A stretch of DNA of 64,000 bases from a bacterium BMS3Bbin14 (GCA_002897615.1 BDTX01000003.1:186001-250000), one strand, 5' to 3'. Positions 15,729 through 25,579 are shown, counted from the first letter of the stretch. Made by a program: numbers and translations. The notes: generated from the letters alone by a model not told the origin.

Positions 15729-16805
15729 TCACCTCATTTTTTCCATGCCGAAATACAGGCCAAGCCCGATGAAAAAAGCAAGGTAACCTAAAATGATGAA
15801 CTTTGTTGTAAATACTGCCGGATTACTTGTACTTTCGTGTGAGGTATAGAGCCGGTAGGCGATCAAGTTGGCCAGCGACCCCACAAGGCTTCCGAACCCG
15901 CCAACATTCGCCCCCCAGAGCAAAGCTTTCCATTGAGTTGTAAACTTGGCGAACAATAACGTTGCCGGGACATTGCTGATAACCTGGCTTGCCAAAGCGG
16001 AGAAGATGAAGATATGCCCGGCGTTTTCAAGATTGGCGGCAAAAATGCTCTTCATGTTTTCCGAAATACCAAAAAAACAAATTAAAGTAAGCAATAGAGC
16101 ATAGTCAATATGAAGGCTGCCTCGGTCAAATAACAGGGCATAGATTATAACGATTATTCCCGCTTGAACCGGCAAAATACGTAGAATCGTAAGGATAACG
16201 GTTAATAATAATGCCCCGTAAATAAATGCACTGTAATTTATCGGGGGATTAGCATGGTTGTTTTTTCTGTTGTTTGCTGTTTTGACAAAAAGTGATGCCA
16301 GGACAAATAGCGCCATAAATGTCATTGAGAACGGCGCGATAGACAAGATAAATGTTTCTGGCTGAATATTGTAAAACCAATAAATGAATAGATTCTGCGG
16401 ATTGCCGAAAGGCGTTAAAGCTGAGCCGGCATTGGCGGCCAACGCTTCGAGAATAACGATTATGTCTTTTTGGTCGGTCGTAAGTGCCAATGTCAACGGC
16501 ACGATTACAACCAGGGCCACGTCGTTTGTGACAACCATTGACAAAAAGAAGGTGGCGCATACCAACTTTAACGGCAGGTACGGCCCTTTTTCAAGATATT
16601 GAGATAAGCGCCCGATCAGGCCGCTACGCTCAAGTCCCTTGACGACAATAAAGAGAACCGTCAGGATAAAAATAATCTGGAGATCATTTATTGAGTAGGA
16701 AGGGAGCCGGTTCAGGTAAACGGAGGTAACGGCAATTCCTGAGACGGATACCAGGAGCAGCCATTCCTTTAAGAGAAAATCAAGAAATATGCGTTGCCGT
16801 ATCAT
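15729..16805 (-). CDS. ArsB/NhaD-SLC13 superfamily anion or sodium transporter
   Basis: A 358-residue polytopic membrane protein with about ten hydrophobic segments. Signature loops are VVTNDVALVVIVPLTLAL, the first re-entrant/unwound helix of the ion-transporter superfamily, and ALTPFGNPQNLFIYW, with a second-half counterpart around ALASQVISNVPATLLF. It could move dicarboxylate, arsenite-like anions or Na+/H+; the sequence alone does not decide. Its low GC relative to core genes and its position beside the integron suggest recent acquisition together with the methyltransferase. Confidence 0.75.
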   Translation of the reverse strand: MIRQRIFLDFLLKEWLLLVSVSGIAVTSVYLNRLPSYSINDLQIIFILTVLFIVVKGLERSGLIGRLSQYLEKGPYLPLKLVCATFFLSMVVTNDVALVVIVPLTLALTTDQKDIIVILEALAANAGSALTPFGNPQNLFIYWFYNIQPETFILSIAPFSMTFMALFVLASLFVKTANNRKNNHANPPINYSAFIYGALLLTVILTILRILPVQAGIIVIIYALLFDRGSLHIDYALLLTLICFFGISENMKSIFAANLENAGHIFIFSALASQVISNVPATLLFAKFTTQWKALLWGANVGGFGSLVGSLANLIAYRLYTSHESTSNPAVFTTKFIILGYLAFFIGLGLYFGMEKMR

Positions 16806-16968
16806 GCCGTTCCCTGCATGTTCTCTGCCTGACTTCCAAGTTTTACACTTAAGGCCGACGAACGGAAAAGCCGGTGGAAGAAGAGGGCGGCTTCCCGGGA
16901 TTCGTCTTGATCCGGGGGCAAACCGGCTGGAGTTTTGGAGACTGTGCGGCGGATGAGTTCAGGCCGGG

Positions 16969-18714
16969 TTATGGTTTTGTGCCGCTGTTTTTCTTCATCT
17001 TCTCCTTCATCTTGGTCCAGCTGTCGCGCAGGGTGACAACCCGGTTGAATACCGGTTTGCCGGCGGTCGTGTCCTGTTCGTCCAGGCAGAAGTAACCTTG
17101 GCGTTCAAACTGGAAGCGGTCGGCAGGTGTCGCCTTTTGCAGGGAGGGTTCGAGCATGCAGTCCGTCAGGACCTCGAGGGATTCGGGGTTGAGGAACATT
17201 TTGAAGTCCTTGTCCTTGTCCCGGTCGGGATGTTCGACGGTAAAGAGCCGATTATAGAGACGAATCTCGGCCCGCATGGCATGGCGGGCCGAAACCCAGT
17301 GGATGGTTCCCTTGACCTTGCGGCCGTCCGGGGTGGAGCCGCCGCGGGTTGCCGGGTCGTAGGTGCAGCGCAGTTCAACGACGTTGCCGTGCTCGTCCTT
17401 GATGACTTCCCGGCAGGTTATCAGGTAGGCATAGCGCAGCCGGACTTCGCGGCCCGGGGCCAGCCGGAAGAATTTTCTGGGCGGTTCTTCCATGAAGTCG
17501 GTGGCCTCGATATAGATCTCCCGGCAGAAGGGAACGGTCCTGGTTCCCATTTCCGGTTGTTGCGGATGGTTGCTGGCCTCAAGCTCCTCTTCTTTATCGT
17601 CGGGGTAATTGGTCAGCACGACCTTGAGCGGTTTCAGCACGCCCATGACCCTGGGCGCGTGCTCATTCAGGTCGTCCCGGGCCGCCTTTTCCAGCACGCC
17701 CATGTCAATCCAGGCGTCCCGCCTGCCGATCCCGATGATGGCGCAGAAATCGCGGATCGAGGCAGGGGTGTAACCCCGGCGCCGCAGTCCGGACAGGGTG
17801 AGCATGCGCGGATCATCCCAGCCGCTGACATGGCCCTCGTCCACCAGTTGCAGGAGCTTGCGCTTGCTCATGACCGTGTAGTTGATGTTGAGCCGGGCAA
17901 ATTCAATCTGCCTGGGGTGGCAGGGCGTTTCCAGGGTGTCCAGGACCCAGTCGTACAGCGCCCGGTTGTTCTCGAACTCCAGGGTACAGAGCGAATGGGT
18001 GATGCCCTCAATCATGTCGGACAGGCAGTGGGTAAAATCGTACATGGGATAGATGCACCACTTGTCGCCGGTGCGATGGTGGCTGGTCTTGATGATCCGG
18101 TAGATGACCGGGTCCCGCAACAGGATGTTGGGCGCGGCCATATCGATCTTGGCCCGCAGGACGCAGGTGCCGGCCTCCAGCTCGCCGTTTTTCATCTGCT
18201 CGAAGAGTTGCAGGTTTTCGGCCGCGGAACGGTTGCGGTACGGGCTTTCCCGGCCCGGCTCCGTCAGGGTGCCGCGCTGCTCCCGGATCTCGTCGCCGCT
18301 TAAATGGCAGACAAAGGCCTTGCCCTTTTTGATGAGTTCGACGGCAAAGTCATACAGCCGGTCGAAATAGTCGGAGGCATAGTAGAGATGCCCGCCCCAG
18401 TCATATCCCAGCCAGTGGATGTCCTTCTTGATCGCCTCGACGTATTCCGTCGATTCCTTGCCTGGGTTGGTGTCGTCAAAGCGCAGGTGGCAGACCGAAT
18501 TGTATTCCTCGGCAATGCCGAAGTTGAGGCAGATGGACTTGGCATGGCCGATATGGAGAAAGCCGTTCGGCTCCGGCGGAAAACGGGTTACGATCTGTTG
18601 ATGTTTCCCCGATTGCAGATCGTTGGCGATAATGGTCCGGATAAAATCGGTCGCCGGCGCTGCTGCCTTGGGCCCTGGTGATACTGGTTTGTTGCTGCCG
18701 TCTGCTCCGTTCAT
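16969..18714 (-). CDS. glnS: Glutaminyl-tRNA synthetase
   Basis: A 581-residue class I synthetase. The HIGH motif is [15 protein letters not shown], the KMSKS equivalent is [10 protein letters not shown], and [20 protein letters not shown] is the conserved stretch between. The C-terminal part is the anticodon-binding beta-barrel pair of GlnRS. It charges the two tRNA-Gln isoacceptors, both of which are also in this window, so the organism need not depend on Glu-tRNA-Gln amidation for glutamine. It follows gltX by 15 bp, in the same operon. Confidence 0.96.
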   Translation of the reverse strand: MNGADGSNKPVSPGPKAAAPATDFIRTIIANDLQSGKHQQIVTRFPPEPNGFLHIGHAKSICLNFGIAEEYNSVCHLRFDDTNPGKESTEYVEAIKKDIHWLGYDWGGHLYYASDYFDRLYDFAVELIKKGKAFVCHLSGDEIREQRGTLTEPGRESPYRNRSAAENLQLFEQMKNGELEAGTCVLRAKIDMAAPNILLRDPVIYRIIKTSHHRTGDKWCIYPMYDFTHCLSDMIEGITHSLCTLEFENNRALYDWVLDTLETPCHPRQIEFARLNINYTVMSKRKLLQLVDEGHVSGWDDPRMLTLSGLRRRGYTPASIRDFCAIIGIGRRDAWIDMGVLEKAARDDLNEHAPRVMGVLKPLKVVLTNYPDDKEEELEASNHPQQPEMGTRTVPFCREIYIEATDFMEEPPRKFFRLAPGREVRLRYAYLITCREVIKDEHGNVVELRCTYDPATRGGSTPDGRKVKGTIHWVSARHAMRAEIRLYNRLFTVEHPDRDKDKDFKMFLNPESLEVLTDCMLEPSLQKATPADRFQFERQGYFCLDEQDTTAGKPVFNRVVTLRDSWTKMKEKMKKNSGTKP

Positions 18715-18729
18715 GCGGTGTTCCTCTCC

Positions 18730-20220
18730 TCAGGCCTCGGACGTTGTATACAGGCCGTCGATGTTTTTCAGCCGGTCGATGACCCGGTCACGGCCCAGGG
18801 CAACGAGAATATCAAACATGCCCGGCCCGGCCAGCTGGCCGGTGAGGACCGTCCGCATGCCGTTGATGATGATGCCCGGTTTGACCCCCAGCTCTGCGGC
18901 GAGTTCGCGGGCCGCGGTTTCGGCCGATTGTTGGTCGAAGGTATCAAGGGCGGCAAAACGTTGCGCCAGCATGGGCAGCCAGGTACGCAGATCGGGATGC
19001 TTGAGGATGTTTTTTTTCAGCGGTTTCTGCTCGATGGTGTAATCGTCGGCAAAGTAGGCCCGGCCCATGGTGGCAAAATCCTTGGTGGTGTGAAAGCGGC
19101 CCCGGATCAGGTCCAGGGTCGAGAGATACCAGTCGCGCCGGTCCTGATCATAGGCATCATCCCAGAGCCCCTGCGCCTGGAAGTCCTGTTTGACCAGCTG
19201 CCCGAGTTCTTCGATGGGCATGGTGTGCAGGTAGTGGGCATTGATGGAAATGGCCTTGGGATCGGTGAAGAATTTGGGATCATCCTTGCGATAGTTGAAT
19301 ACCGAGTTGACCTTGCCGATGCGCTCCAGGGAAAAGGCCTCGATCAGTTCTTCACGGCTGAATATCTCCTGCTCCGTCCCCGGATTCCAGCCGAGCAGGA
19401 TCAGGAAATTGCACAGGGCCCAGGGGATGAAGCCGTGATCGCGATAGAACTGGACCGCGACGATCTCGCCGTGGCTGCGCTTGGAAATTTTACGCTTCTG
19501 CTGGTCCAGGGTCAGCGGCATGTGGACAAAGACCGGCACCGGCGCGCCGAGGGCCTCGTAGAGCAGGACCTGGCGGGTGGTGTTGCTCATGTGGTCCTGG
19601 CCGCGGATGACATGGCTGATACGGTCGCGGATATCGTCGACCACGTTGCAGAGCAGGTAAAGGGGCTTGCCGTTGGAGCGGACGATGACAAAGTCCTCGA
19701 TGTCGTCATAGCGACGTTCGATACGGCCCAGCACCCGGTCGTCGTAGGCAACGGTCCCGCTTTGTCTCGGGACCTTGAACCGGACCACGAAGGGCAGTCC
19801 CTGTTGCTCTTTTGCCGCAATCTGCTCAGGGGTCAGCTCCCGGCAGGTGCCGTCATAACGGATGTCCTGTTTGGCGGCCAGCAGGGCTTGACGTTTCCGG
19901 TCCAGTTCCTCTTTGGTGCAGAAGCATTTGTAGGCATGGCCGGATTGCAGCAACCGGTCGGCCGCGGCCAGGTGGTCGGCGGCGAAGTCGGTTTGAAAGT
20001 ATGGCCCTTCATCCCAGTCCAGGCCGAGCCAGGTCAGGCCGTCCAGGATGCCGTCAATGGACTCGCGGGTCGAACGTTCGGCATCGGTGTCCTCGATGCG
20101 CAGGATGAGTTTGCCGCCGGTTTTCCTGGCATAGAGCCAGTTCATGAGCGCCGTGCGGGCGCCGCCGATATGGAGGTAGCCGGTGGGGCTCGGGGGAAAG
20201 CGAACGCGAACTTCAGTCAT
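18730..20220 (-). CDS. gltX: Glutamyl-tRNA synthetase
   Basis: A 496-residue class I synthetase. HIGH motif: PPSPTGYLHIGGARTALMNW; KMSKS motif: KISKRSHGEI; the GluRS-specific RIEDTDAERST follows the Rossmann start. AAGGAG lies seven bases before the ATG. It is the first gene of the gltX-glnS operon. The 346-bp upstream region contains a promoter, an intrinsic terminator placed between promoter and gene, and a short MITE derivative, which together suggest attenuation or a read-through control. Confidence 0.96.
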   Translation of the reverse strand: MTEVRVRFPPSPTGYLHIGGARTALMNWLYARKTGGKLILRIEDTDAERSTRESIDGILDGLTWLGLDWDEGPYFQTDFAADHLAAADRLLQSGHAYKCFCTKEELDRKRQALLAAKQDIRYDGTCRELTPEQIAAKEQQGLPFVVRFKVPRQSGTVAYDDRVLGRIERRYDDIEDFVIVRSNGKPLYLLCNVVDDIRDRISHVIRGQDHMSNTTRQVLLYEALGAPVPVFVHMPLTLDQQKRKISKRSHGEIVAVQFYRDHGFIPWALCNFLILLGWNPGTEQEIFSREELIEAFSLERIGKVNSVFNYRKDDPKFFTDPKAISINAHYLHTMPIEELGQLVKQDFQAQGLWDDAYDQDRRDWYLSTLDLIRGRFHTTKDFATMGRAYFADDYTIEQKPLKKNILKHPDLRTWLPMLAQRFAALDTFDQQSAETAARELAAELGVKPGIIINGMRTVLTGQLAGPGMFDILVALGRDRVIDRLKNIDGLYTTSEA

Positions 20221-20267
20221 GGAAACTCCTTGCCTTCTATTGTTAAACCATCGTTAAGCCGAAGGGA

Positions 20268-20298
20268 GATAAAAAACCGCCCGGCATTCATGGGCGGT
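20268..20298 (-). terminator. Intrinsic terminator in the gltX leader (possible attenuator)
   Basis: On the minus strand ACCGCCC, a 9-nt loop and GGGCGGT form a perfect 7-bp GC stem followed by six T residues. It lies only about 48 bp upstream of the gltX ATG and about 10 nt downstream of the predicted transcription start. Transcription into gltX must therefore pass it. Confidence 0.7.
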
Positions 20299-20315
20299 AC
20301 GCGGAAAACGAGATC

Positions 20316-20344
20316 TTTATATCGTGTCGGCGTGAATTCTTCAA
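20316..20344 (-). promoter_or_regulatory. Putative sigma-70 promoter for gltX-glnS
   Basis: On the minus strand TTGAAG (20344-20339), a 17-bp spacer and TATAAA (20321-20316) fit a sigma-70 promoter directed at gltX. The predicted start is near 20309. The terminator hairpin begins about ten bases later. Confidence 0.55.
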
Positions 20345-20380
20345 GGGGAAGCTTGCCGCCCCCCGGCTCTCTGGCTTTTA

Positions 20381-20435
20381 CCTGAATCCGTGAGCGTTTG
20401 CATGGAATATCACCGCAAGCCGTCACGGGTTCAGG
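20381..20435 (+). mobile_element. Internally deleted 55-bp MITE with target duplication, copy 3
   Basis: CCTGAATCCGTGAGCG joins directly to TGCATGGAATATCACC and CCGTCACGGGTTCAGG, so only the two ends remain. It is flanked on both sides by TTTTA, a perfect 5-bp target-site duplication. It lies in the divergent region between gltX and serA. Confidence 0.8.
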
Positions 20436-20566
20436 TTTTATACATTAAGACAACGATGAGCGGTAATTTCCTGTTGTCGTGAAAACTGTTTGACGGTATA
20501 GTTCCTTTTTCCTGATTAAAATGCAACGAGTATATGATATTATAACCAGGTTTCAAGAGGAGAATG

Positions 20567-22162
20567 ATGAAGGTACTGATCAGTGACAATCTGGCCCCTA
20601 TAGGAGAAAAGATTCTCCGGGAGGCCGGGATTGAGGTGGACGTAAAGACCGGCCTGCCGCCCGAGGAACTCAAGGCCATTATCCCGGCATACGACGGTCT
20701 GGTGATTCGGAGCGCCACCAAGGTTCGCGAAGATATCATTGAAGCGGCGACCGGACTCAAGGTGATCGGCCGGGCGGGAATCGGTCTGGACAATGTCGAT
20801 ATCCCGGCGGCCAGCCAGAAGGGGATCGTGGTAATGAATGCGCCGGACGGCAATGCGACCACGGCCGCCGAGCATGCCATTGCCATGATGATGTCCCTGG
20901 CCCGCAATATCCCGCAGGCAACGGCCTCCATGAAGGCCGGCAAATGGGAGAAGAAGAGTTTCATGGGCCGCGAGGTGAGCGGCAAGACCCTGGGGATTGT
21001 CGGTGTCGGCCGTATCGGTTCCATCGTGGCCAACCGGGCCCAGGGCCTGCACATGAAGGTCATCGCCTTTGATCCGCATATGCCTGCCGACCTGGTGGAG
21101 AGGATCGGGGTCGAGCTGGTGGACCTGCCGGAGCTGGCCAGGCGGGCCGATTTTATCTCGGTGCACACGCCGTTGACCAAGGAAACGCATCACCTGCTCT
21201 CCAGCGAATTTTTCACCAACGTGAAAAACGACGCCATGTTCATTGACTGCGCCCGCGGCGGGGTGGTTGACGAAGAGGCCCTGTACGAGGCCCTCGATAC
21301 GGGCAAGATTGCGGGCGCGGCCCTGGATGTCTTTGAAAAAGAGCCTACCTCGCTTGAGGAGACACCGCTGCTGGCCCACCCCCATTTTATCTGTACCCCC
21401 CATCTCGGCGCGTCGACCAGCGAGGCCCAGGAAAACGTGGCCTCGGCAATCGCCGAGCAGATGGCCGACTACCTGCTCAAGGGCGTGGTCCGCAATGCGG
21501 TCAACGTGCCTTCCGTCAGCGACGAGGTGCTGGCTTCAATCGGCCCGTACATACGGCTGGGCGAGATGCTTGGTTCGCTGCACATGCAGATCGCCAAGGG
21601 CGGCGTGGAAGAGGTCAATCTTGAATTTAACGGCGACCTGGCCGACCAGGATGTCGGGCCGGTAACGGTGGCCTTTCTAAAGGGTCTCTTTACGCCGATT
21701 CTCCAGGATGCGGTGAATTTCGTCAACGCTCCGCTCATCGCCGAGGAACGCGGTATCCGGATTGTGGAATCAAAGAGCCGGCAAGCGGCCGATTTTACCA
21801 ATTTATTACGGGTCACGGTCAAGACCACTGATGGTGAGAACATGCTGGCCGGCACGGTGTTCGGCAAGAAAGAGCCCCGCCTCGTCCGGCTCAATTCTTT
21901 CCGTCTGGAAGCGCTGCCCGCCGGCCCCATGCTGCTGGTCTACAACCGGGATGTCCCCGGGGTGATCGGTCTCCTGGGCACGACCCTCGGGGCCGCCGGG
22001 GTCAACATTGCCAGCATGACCGTTGGCCGGGAAGAAAAGTCCAGCCAAAACGTTATCCTGCTCAACACGACCCCCCGGATTTCCAAGGACCTGCTGGCTA
22101 AAGTCCGGGAACTGTCTTCCATCGACGATGCCATGGTTCTCGAGTTGCCGCCGTATTGTTGA
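20567..22162 (+). CDS. serA: D-3-phosphoglycerate dehydrogenase
   Basis: A 531-residue enzyme of the long SerA type. It has a substrate domain (KVLISDNLAPIGEKIL), a nucleotide-binding domain with GIVGVGRIGSIVANRA and the catalytic DCARGGVVDEEAL region (Arg) and HLGAST (His). An intervening domain follows, then a C-terminal ACT domain starting near YNRDVPGVIGLLG. It oxidises 3-phosphoglycerate to 3-phosphohydroxypyruvate for serine synthesis and is probably serine-regulated through ACT. GAGGAG fits the second of two adjacent ATGs (20567) best. A full-length MITE follows 44 bp after the stop. Confidence 0.96.
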   Translation: MKVLISDNLAPIGEKILREAGIEVDVKTGLPPEELKAIIPAYDGLVIRSATKVREDIIEAATGLKVIGRAGIGLDNVDIPAASQKGIVVMNAPDGNATTAAEHAIAMMMSLARNIPQATASMKAGKWEKKSFMGREVSGKTLGIVGVGRIGSIVANRAQGLHMKVIAFDPHMPADLVERIGVELVDLPELARRADFISVHTPLTKETHHLLSSEFFTNVKNDAMFIDCARGGVVDEEALYEALDTGKIAGAALDVFEKEPTSLEETPLLAHPHFICTPHLGASTSEAQENVASAIAEQMADYLLKGVVRNAVNVPSVSDEVLASIGPYIRLGEMLGSLHMQIAKGGVEEVNLEFNGDLADQDVGPVTVAFLKGLFTPILQDAVNFVNAPLIAEERGIRIVESKSRQAADFTNLLRVTVKTTDGENMLAGTVFGKKEPRLVRLNSFRLEALPAGPMLLVYNRDVPGVIGLLGTTLGAAGVNIASMTVGREEKSSQNVILLNTTPRISKDLLAKVRELSSIDDAMVLELPPYC

Positions 22163-22206
22163 TTGGGCAGGTCGACTCGACAGGGCTTGCAGGATTAAAG
22201 GATAAG

Positions 22207-22450
22207 CCTGAATTCGTGAGCGTTCGAGAACGGTGCCGATGCAGATAGCGAGCCGACGAGACCTTCGGGGCGGCAACGAGGTTGATTATCCTTGTGATAT
22301 CAACTTGGTTGCCAACGCAGCAGATGCGCCGTTATCGGGCGGACCGCATGGCGGAGCGTTGAAGATCATAAAATGTATTTATTTGGCAACAATGCAATAA
22401 GTTTGCACATGTTGTATAGGGTGACGACCTCAAGCCGTCACGGATTCAGG
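22207..22450 (+). mobile_element. Full-length MITE, copy 4
   Basis: A 244-bp element from CCTGAATTCGTGAGCG to CCGTCACGGATTCAGG, the longest copy in the window. It has an extra segment of about 25 bp near the left end compared with the copy at 38090. It carries the shared internal blocks GTTGATTATCC, GCAGATGCGCCGTTATCGGG and CAATAATGCAATAAG-like sequence. Flanks GGATAAG and GGATAAA are near-duplicates. It fills the gap between serA and the DUF1844 gene. Confidence 0.85.
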
Positions 22451-22470
22451 GGATAAAGAAAGCAGCCATT

Positions 22471-22797
22471 ATGAGTGAAGAAAAGCAGAATTGTAAACCG
22501 TGCCCGGATGGTCATGTCCGCGACAAGGCCGGTAAATGCGTGATGCCCGATGTGACCTTTTCCGGGCTGGTCCTGTCGTTAAACACCACGGCGCTCCTGC
22601 ATCTGGGTGAACTGGTTCATCCGGAAACAGGAGAAAAAACCGTTGCCCTTGAACTGGCCAGAAGTGCCATCGATACGCTTGCCCTGCTGCAGAAGAAGAC
22701 CCGGGGCAACCTGGATCGCGAAGAAGATGAACTGCTGACCAGGGTTCTGTATGAATTGAAAATGCGTTTTGTTAAAGTTGCGGACAAGTCGAGCTGA
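22471..22797 (+). CDS. DUF1844 family protein
   Basis: A 108-residue protein with the domain signature VTFSGLVLSLNTTALLHLGE and a second helix pair AIDTLALLQKKTRGNL, matching the DUF1844 family common in Desulfobacterota and Acidobacteriota. The N-terminal CKPCPDGHVRDKAGKC contains three cysteines that could bind metal. It is small, soluble and of unknown function. It lies 18 bp upstream of ispE and is probably cotranscribed with it. Confidence 0.8.
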   Translation: MSEEKQNCKPCPDGHVRDKAGKCVMPDVTFSGLVLSLNTTALLHLGELVHPETGEKTVALELARSAIDTLALLQKKTRGNLDREEDELLTRVLYELKMRFVKVADKSS

Positions 22798-22815
22798 AAG
22801 TCCGGCCGGGGCGGG

Positions 22816-23745
22816 ATGAGCACGACCGCTGTCGATGGCCTCCGGCTGACTGCCCCTGCCAAGATCAACCTGTATCTGCGGGTGACGGGCCGGCGGCCGG
22901 ACGGGTATCATTTCCTGGCGACCCTGATGCAGAAGATCGGCCTGTTCGATCAGCTCGTCCTGCAACGGAGCGCGGCCGGAATCAGTCTTTCGTGTCCGGA
23001 CAGCGGTCTGCCCGAGGACGAGGGCAATATCGTTTACCGGGCCGCCCGGCTTTTCCTGGCAACCATGGCCGAACGTTCGACCGGGCCTCGGCCCGGCGTC
23101 AAGATCACCCTCTATAAATCTATTCCCGTCGCCGCCGGGCTTGGCGGCGGTTCAAGCGATGCCGCCGCCGTGCTGCGCGGCCTGGATAAACTGTTCGGCA
23201 CCCGCTGCCCGACCAGGGAACTGCTGGCCATGGGCGTGTCTCTCGGCGCCGATGTCCCGCTGTTCGTGGTCGACTGGCCCGTTGCCTGGGCGACCGGGAT
23301 CGGCGATCGGCTGCAGCCGGCGGTCGCCTTGGCCGATGTTGATATTCTGCTCGTGAATCCCGGATTTTCCGTGTCAACTTCATGGGTCTATGAGAGATTT
23401 GCATTGACAGCGGCGGAAAATATTTTTAACCTGTCGAATTTGCAAAAAGGTAATGCTGATGCAGGAGAGGGTCACAAGTTCACCCAGCGGGCGATCAGGC
23501 CGGATGAGCTGCGCAATGATCTGGAACTGGTCACGGCGGACCGTTATGCAGAGATCGGGATCCTGAGAGAAAGGCTGCTGAAGGGCGGGGCCGCAGCAGC
23601 GCTTATGTCCGGCAGCGGTCCCTCGGTTTTCGGACTTTTTCCGAAGCAGGAGGGCGGCGGACCGGCGGAAGCCTGCTTTCGGGATCTGGCAAGGGACTAC
23701 GACAATACATTCCTTGTCGCGCCCCTGCCTGCACCAAGCATATGA
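22816..23745 (+). CDS. ispE: 4-diphosphocytidyl-2-C-methyl-D-erythritol kinase
   Basis: A 309-residue GHMP kinase of the non-mevalonate isoprenoid pathway. Motif 1 is LTAPAKINLYLRVTGRRPDG, motif 2 is the ATP-binding PVAAGLGGGSSDAAAVL, and motif 3 is ALMSGSGPSVFGLF. It phosphorylates CDP-methylerythritol. A GGGCGGG precedes the ATG. The order ispE, tRNA-Gln, prs, rplY downstream is a common bacterial arrangement. Confidence 0.95.
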   Translation: MSTTAVDGLRLTAPAKINLYLRVTGRRPDGYHFLATLMQKIGLFDQLVLQRSAAGISLSCPDSGLPEDEGNIVYRAARLFLATMAERSTGPRPGVKITLYKSIPVAAGLGGGSSDAAAVLRGLDKLFGTRCPTRELLAMGVSLGADVPLFVVDWPVAWATGIGDRLQPAVALADVDILLVNPGFSVSTSWVYERFALTAAENIFNLSNLQKGNADAGEGHKFTQRAIRPDELRNDLELVTADRYAEIGILRERLLKGGAAAALMSGSGPSVFGLFPKQEGGGPAEACFRDLARDYDNTFLVAPLPAPSI

Positions 23746-23761
23746 CATTGAACTCCCGGAA

Positions 23762-23836
23762 TGGGGCGTCGTCAAGTGGTAAGACACAAGATTTTGATTC
23801 TTGCATTCGCAGGTTCGAATCCTGCCGCCCCAGCCA
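23762..23836 (+). tRNA. tRNA-Gln (anticodon TTG)
   Basis: A 75-nt cloverleaf including an encoded CCA. Acceptor TGGGGCG pairs with CGCCCCA, the anticodon loop is TTTTGAT with TTG, and the T-arm is GCAGGTTCGAATCCTGC. It lies between ispE and prs on the same strand. It reads CAA and probably CAG. Confidence 0.95.
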
Positions 23837-23872
23837 TTTGTTGATGATAAGGTGTAAGATGGACAGAGAATT

Positions 23873-24802
23873 ATGAAGATTTTTTCCGGTAATGCCAACA
23901 GAAAGATGGCAGAGGAAATCTGCAGTTATCTCGGCGTACCGCTGGCTGCCGCTGAGGTGAAAAAGTTCAGCGACGGTGAAACTTCGGTCGATATCGGTGA
24001 GAATGTCCGGGGGCAGGATGTGTTCGTCATTCAGCCGACTTGTCCGCCGGTCAATGACCACCTGATGGAGCTGATTATCATTGTCGATGCCCTGCGTCGG
24101 GCCTCGGCCCGCCGGATCACCGCCGTAATGCCGTATTACGGCTATGGCCGCCAGGACAGAAAGGTCCGGCCCCGGGTACCGATCACCGCCAAGGTCGTGG
24201 CCGAAATGCTCATGGCGGTCGGCACCCGCCGGGTTTTGTGCATGGATCTCCATGCCGGGCAGATCCAGGGCTTTTTTAATATACCGGTTGATCATCTCTA
24301 TGCGGCCCCGGTGTTGCTCAAGTATATGCGGAAAACCTTTACAGAAGATGTAATCATGGTTTCTCCAGATGCCGGCGGGGTTGAGCGGACCAGGGCCTTT
24401 GCCAAGCGTCTTAACGCCGGCCTGGCCATTATCGACAAGCGGCGGGAACGGGCCAATGAGTGCCAGGCCATGCATGTCATCGGTGACGTTTCCGGGAAAA
24501 CGGTTGTCCTGCTTGATGACATGGTCGATACGGCCGGGACCCTGTGCGGGGCTGCCGCCAAGTTAAAAGAAAGGGGGGCCAAAGAGGTGCATGCCTGTTG
24601 TTCCCATCCGGTACTTTCCGGACCGGCCATTGAACGACTGAACAAATCCTGTATCAAGTCGCTGGTGGTCACCAATTCCATCCCGTTGAATGAAAAGGCG
24701 GGGCAGTGTAAAAAAATAAAGGTGCTTTCGGTGTCGGAACTGCTTGGCGAGGCCATCCGCCGGATAAATTCCGAGGATTCCGTCAGTTATCTTTTTGTCT
24801 GA
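23873..24802 (+). CDS. prs: Ribose-phosphate pyrophosphokinase
   Basis: A 309-residue class I PRPP synthetase. The N-terminal [14 protein letters not shown] and [10 protein letters not shown] start the fold, [11 protein letters not shown] is the ATP/flexible-loop region, and [14 protein letters not shown] is the PRPP-binding loop. It makes PRPP from ribose 5-phosphate and ATP for nucleotide, His and Trp synthesis. It starts 37 bp after tRNA-Gln and is followed by rplY after 112 bp. Confidence 0.96.
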   Translation: MKIFSGNANRKMAEEICSYLGVPLAAAEVKKFSDGETSVDIGENVRGQDVFVIQPTCPPVNDHLMELIIIVDALRRASARRITAVMPYYGYGRQDRKVRPRVPITAKVVAEMLMAVGTRRVLCMDLHAGQIQGFFNIPVDHLYAAPVLLKYMRKTFTEDVIMVSPDAGGVERTRAFAKRLNAGLAIIDKRRERANECQAMHVIGDVSGKTVVLLDDMVDTAGTLCGAAAKLKERGAKEVHACCSHPVLSGPAIERLNKSCIKSLVVTNSIPLNEKAGQCKKIKVLSVSELLGEAIRRINSEDSVSYLFV

Positions 24803-24914
24803 AATCGATCACTACGAATAAAATATTTTTGTAATAGTTCACCTGGGGCGACAACCTCGGGGATACTCAGCCCGTACATATTTTTGAGCTTATTGAAAGG
24901 GAAGGAGGTTTTCC

Positions 24915-25472
24915 ATGTTAAAGATAGATGTGTCGGCGACAGTCCGCACGGTTTTCGGTAAAGGCGCGGCCCGGCGTTTAAGGATGGATGAACAGACGCC
25001 GGCTGTTTTGTACGCCGGCGGCGCAGATGCCCTGTCTCTGCAGGTTGGTGCCGTGGCGCTGCACAGGAGTCTGTTTGACATCCATGGCCGCAATGCCGTT
25101 GTTTCGCTGAACATTGACGGCGATACCAAGGGAACGCGCCACGTGCTCGTCAAGGAAATTCAGAAAAATCCGGTGACGGATCAGTTGATCCATGTTGACT
25201 TTATCGAGATACCATTGGATAAGCCACGGGAGTTCAACGTGCCGATCCAGTATCTCGGCAAGGCCCGGGGAGTTGACAAGGGTGGTCTCCTGCAGGTCTT
25301 CAGGTCCAGCGTGAAGCTGCGCGGCTGTCCCCTGGATATTCCTGATGCCCTTGAGGTGGATATCACCGAGTTGGATCAGGGTCAGGACGGTTTGACCTGC
25401 AATGATCTGGATATTCCGAATAATGTCGAACTGATCGAAAAGCGTGAAACAGTTTGCGTGGCGGTTGCTTAA
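24915..25472 (+). CDS. rplY: 50S ribosomal protein L25/general stress protein Ctc
   Basis: A 185-residue two-domain L25 (TL5/Ctc type). The N-terminal L25 domain binds 5S rRNA and shows FGKGAARRLR and PAVLYAGG. A C-terminal beta domain begins near NVPIQYLGKARGVDKGG. GGAGG precedes the ATG by six bases. It commonly follows prs, as here. It stabilises the central protuberance of the 50S subunit. Confidence 0.94.
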   Translation: MLKIDVSATVRTVFGKGAARRLRMDEQTPAVLYAGGADALSLQVGAVALHRSLFDIHGRNAVVSLNIDGDTKGTRHVLVKEIQKNPVTDQLIHVDFIEIPLDKPREFNVPIQYLGKARGVDKGGLLQVFRSSVKLRGCPLDIPDALEVDITELDQGQDGLTCNDLDIPNNVELIEKRETVCVAVA

Positions 25473-25579
25473 GAATCGTCGTGGTTCGGAACAGTATGCC
25501 GGGTGTGGCGTGAGCGGGCAGGGGAGAACCAAGACCAAGACCCTGCTCGATTTGAGCTGTAATGTAACAGGGTGATATT

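Noticed and set aside
20268-20344. A T-box riboswitch in front of gltX
   Set aside because: The leader is only about 90 nt and lacks the specifier loop and the conserved T-box sequence.
17098-20385. Very long open frames on the plus strand opposite glnS and gltX (about 400 and 555 codons)
   Set aside because: They are antisense shadows of two clearly identified synthetase genes in high-GC DNA and have no domain features.
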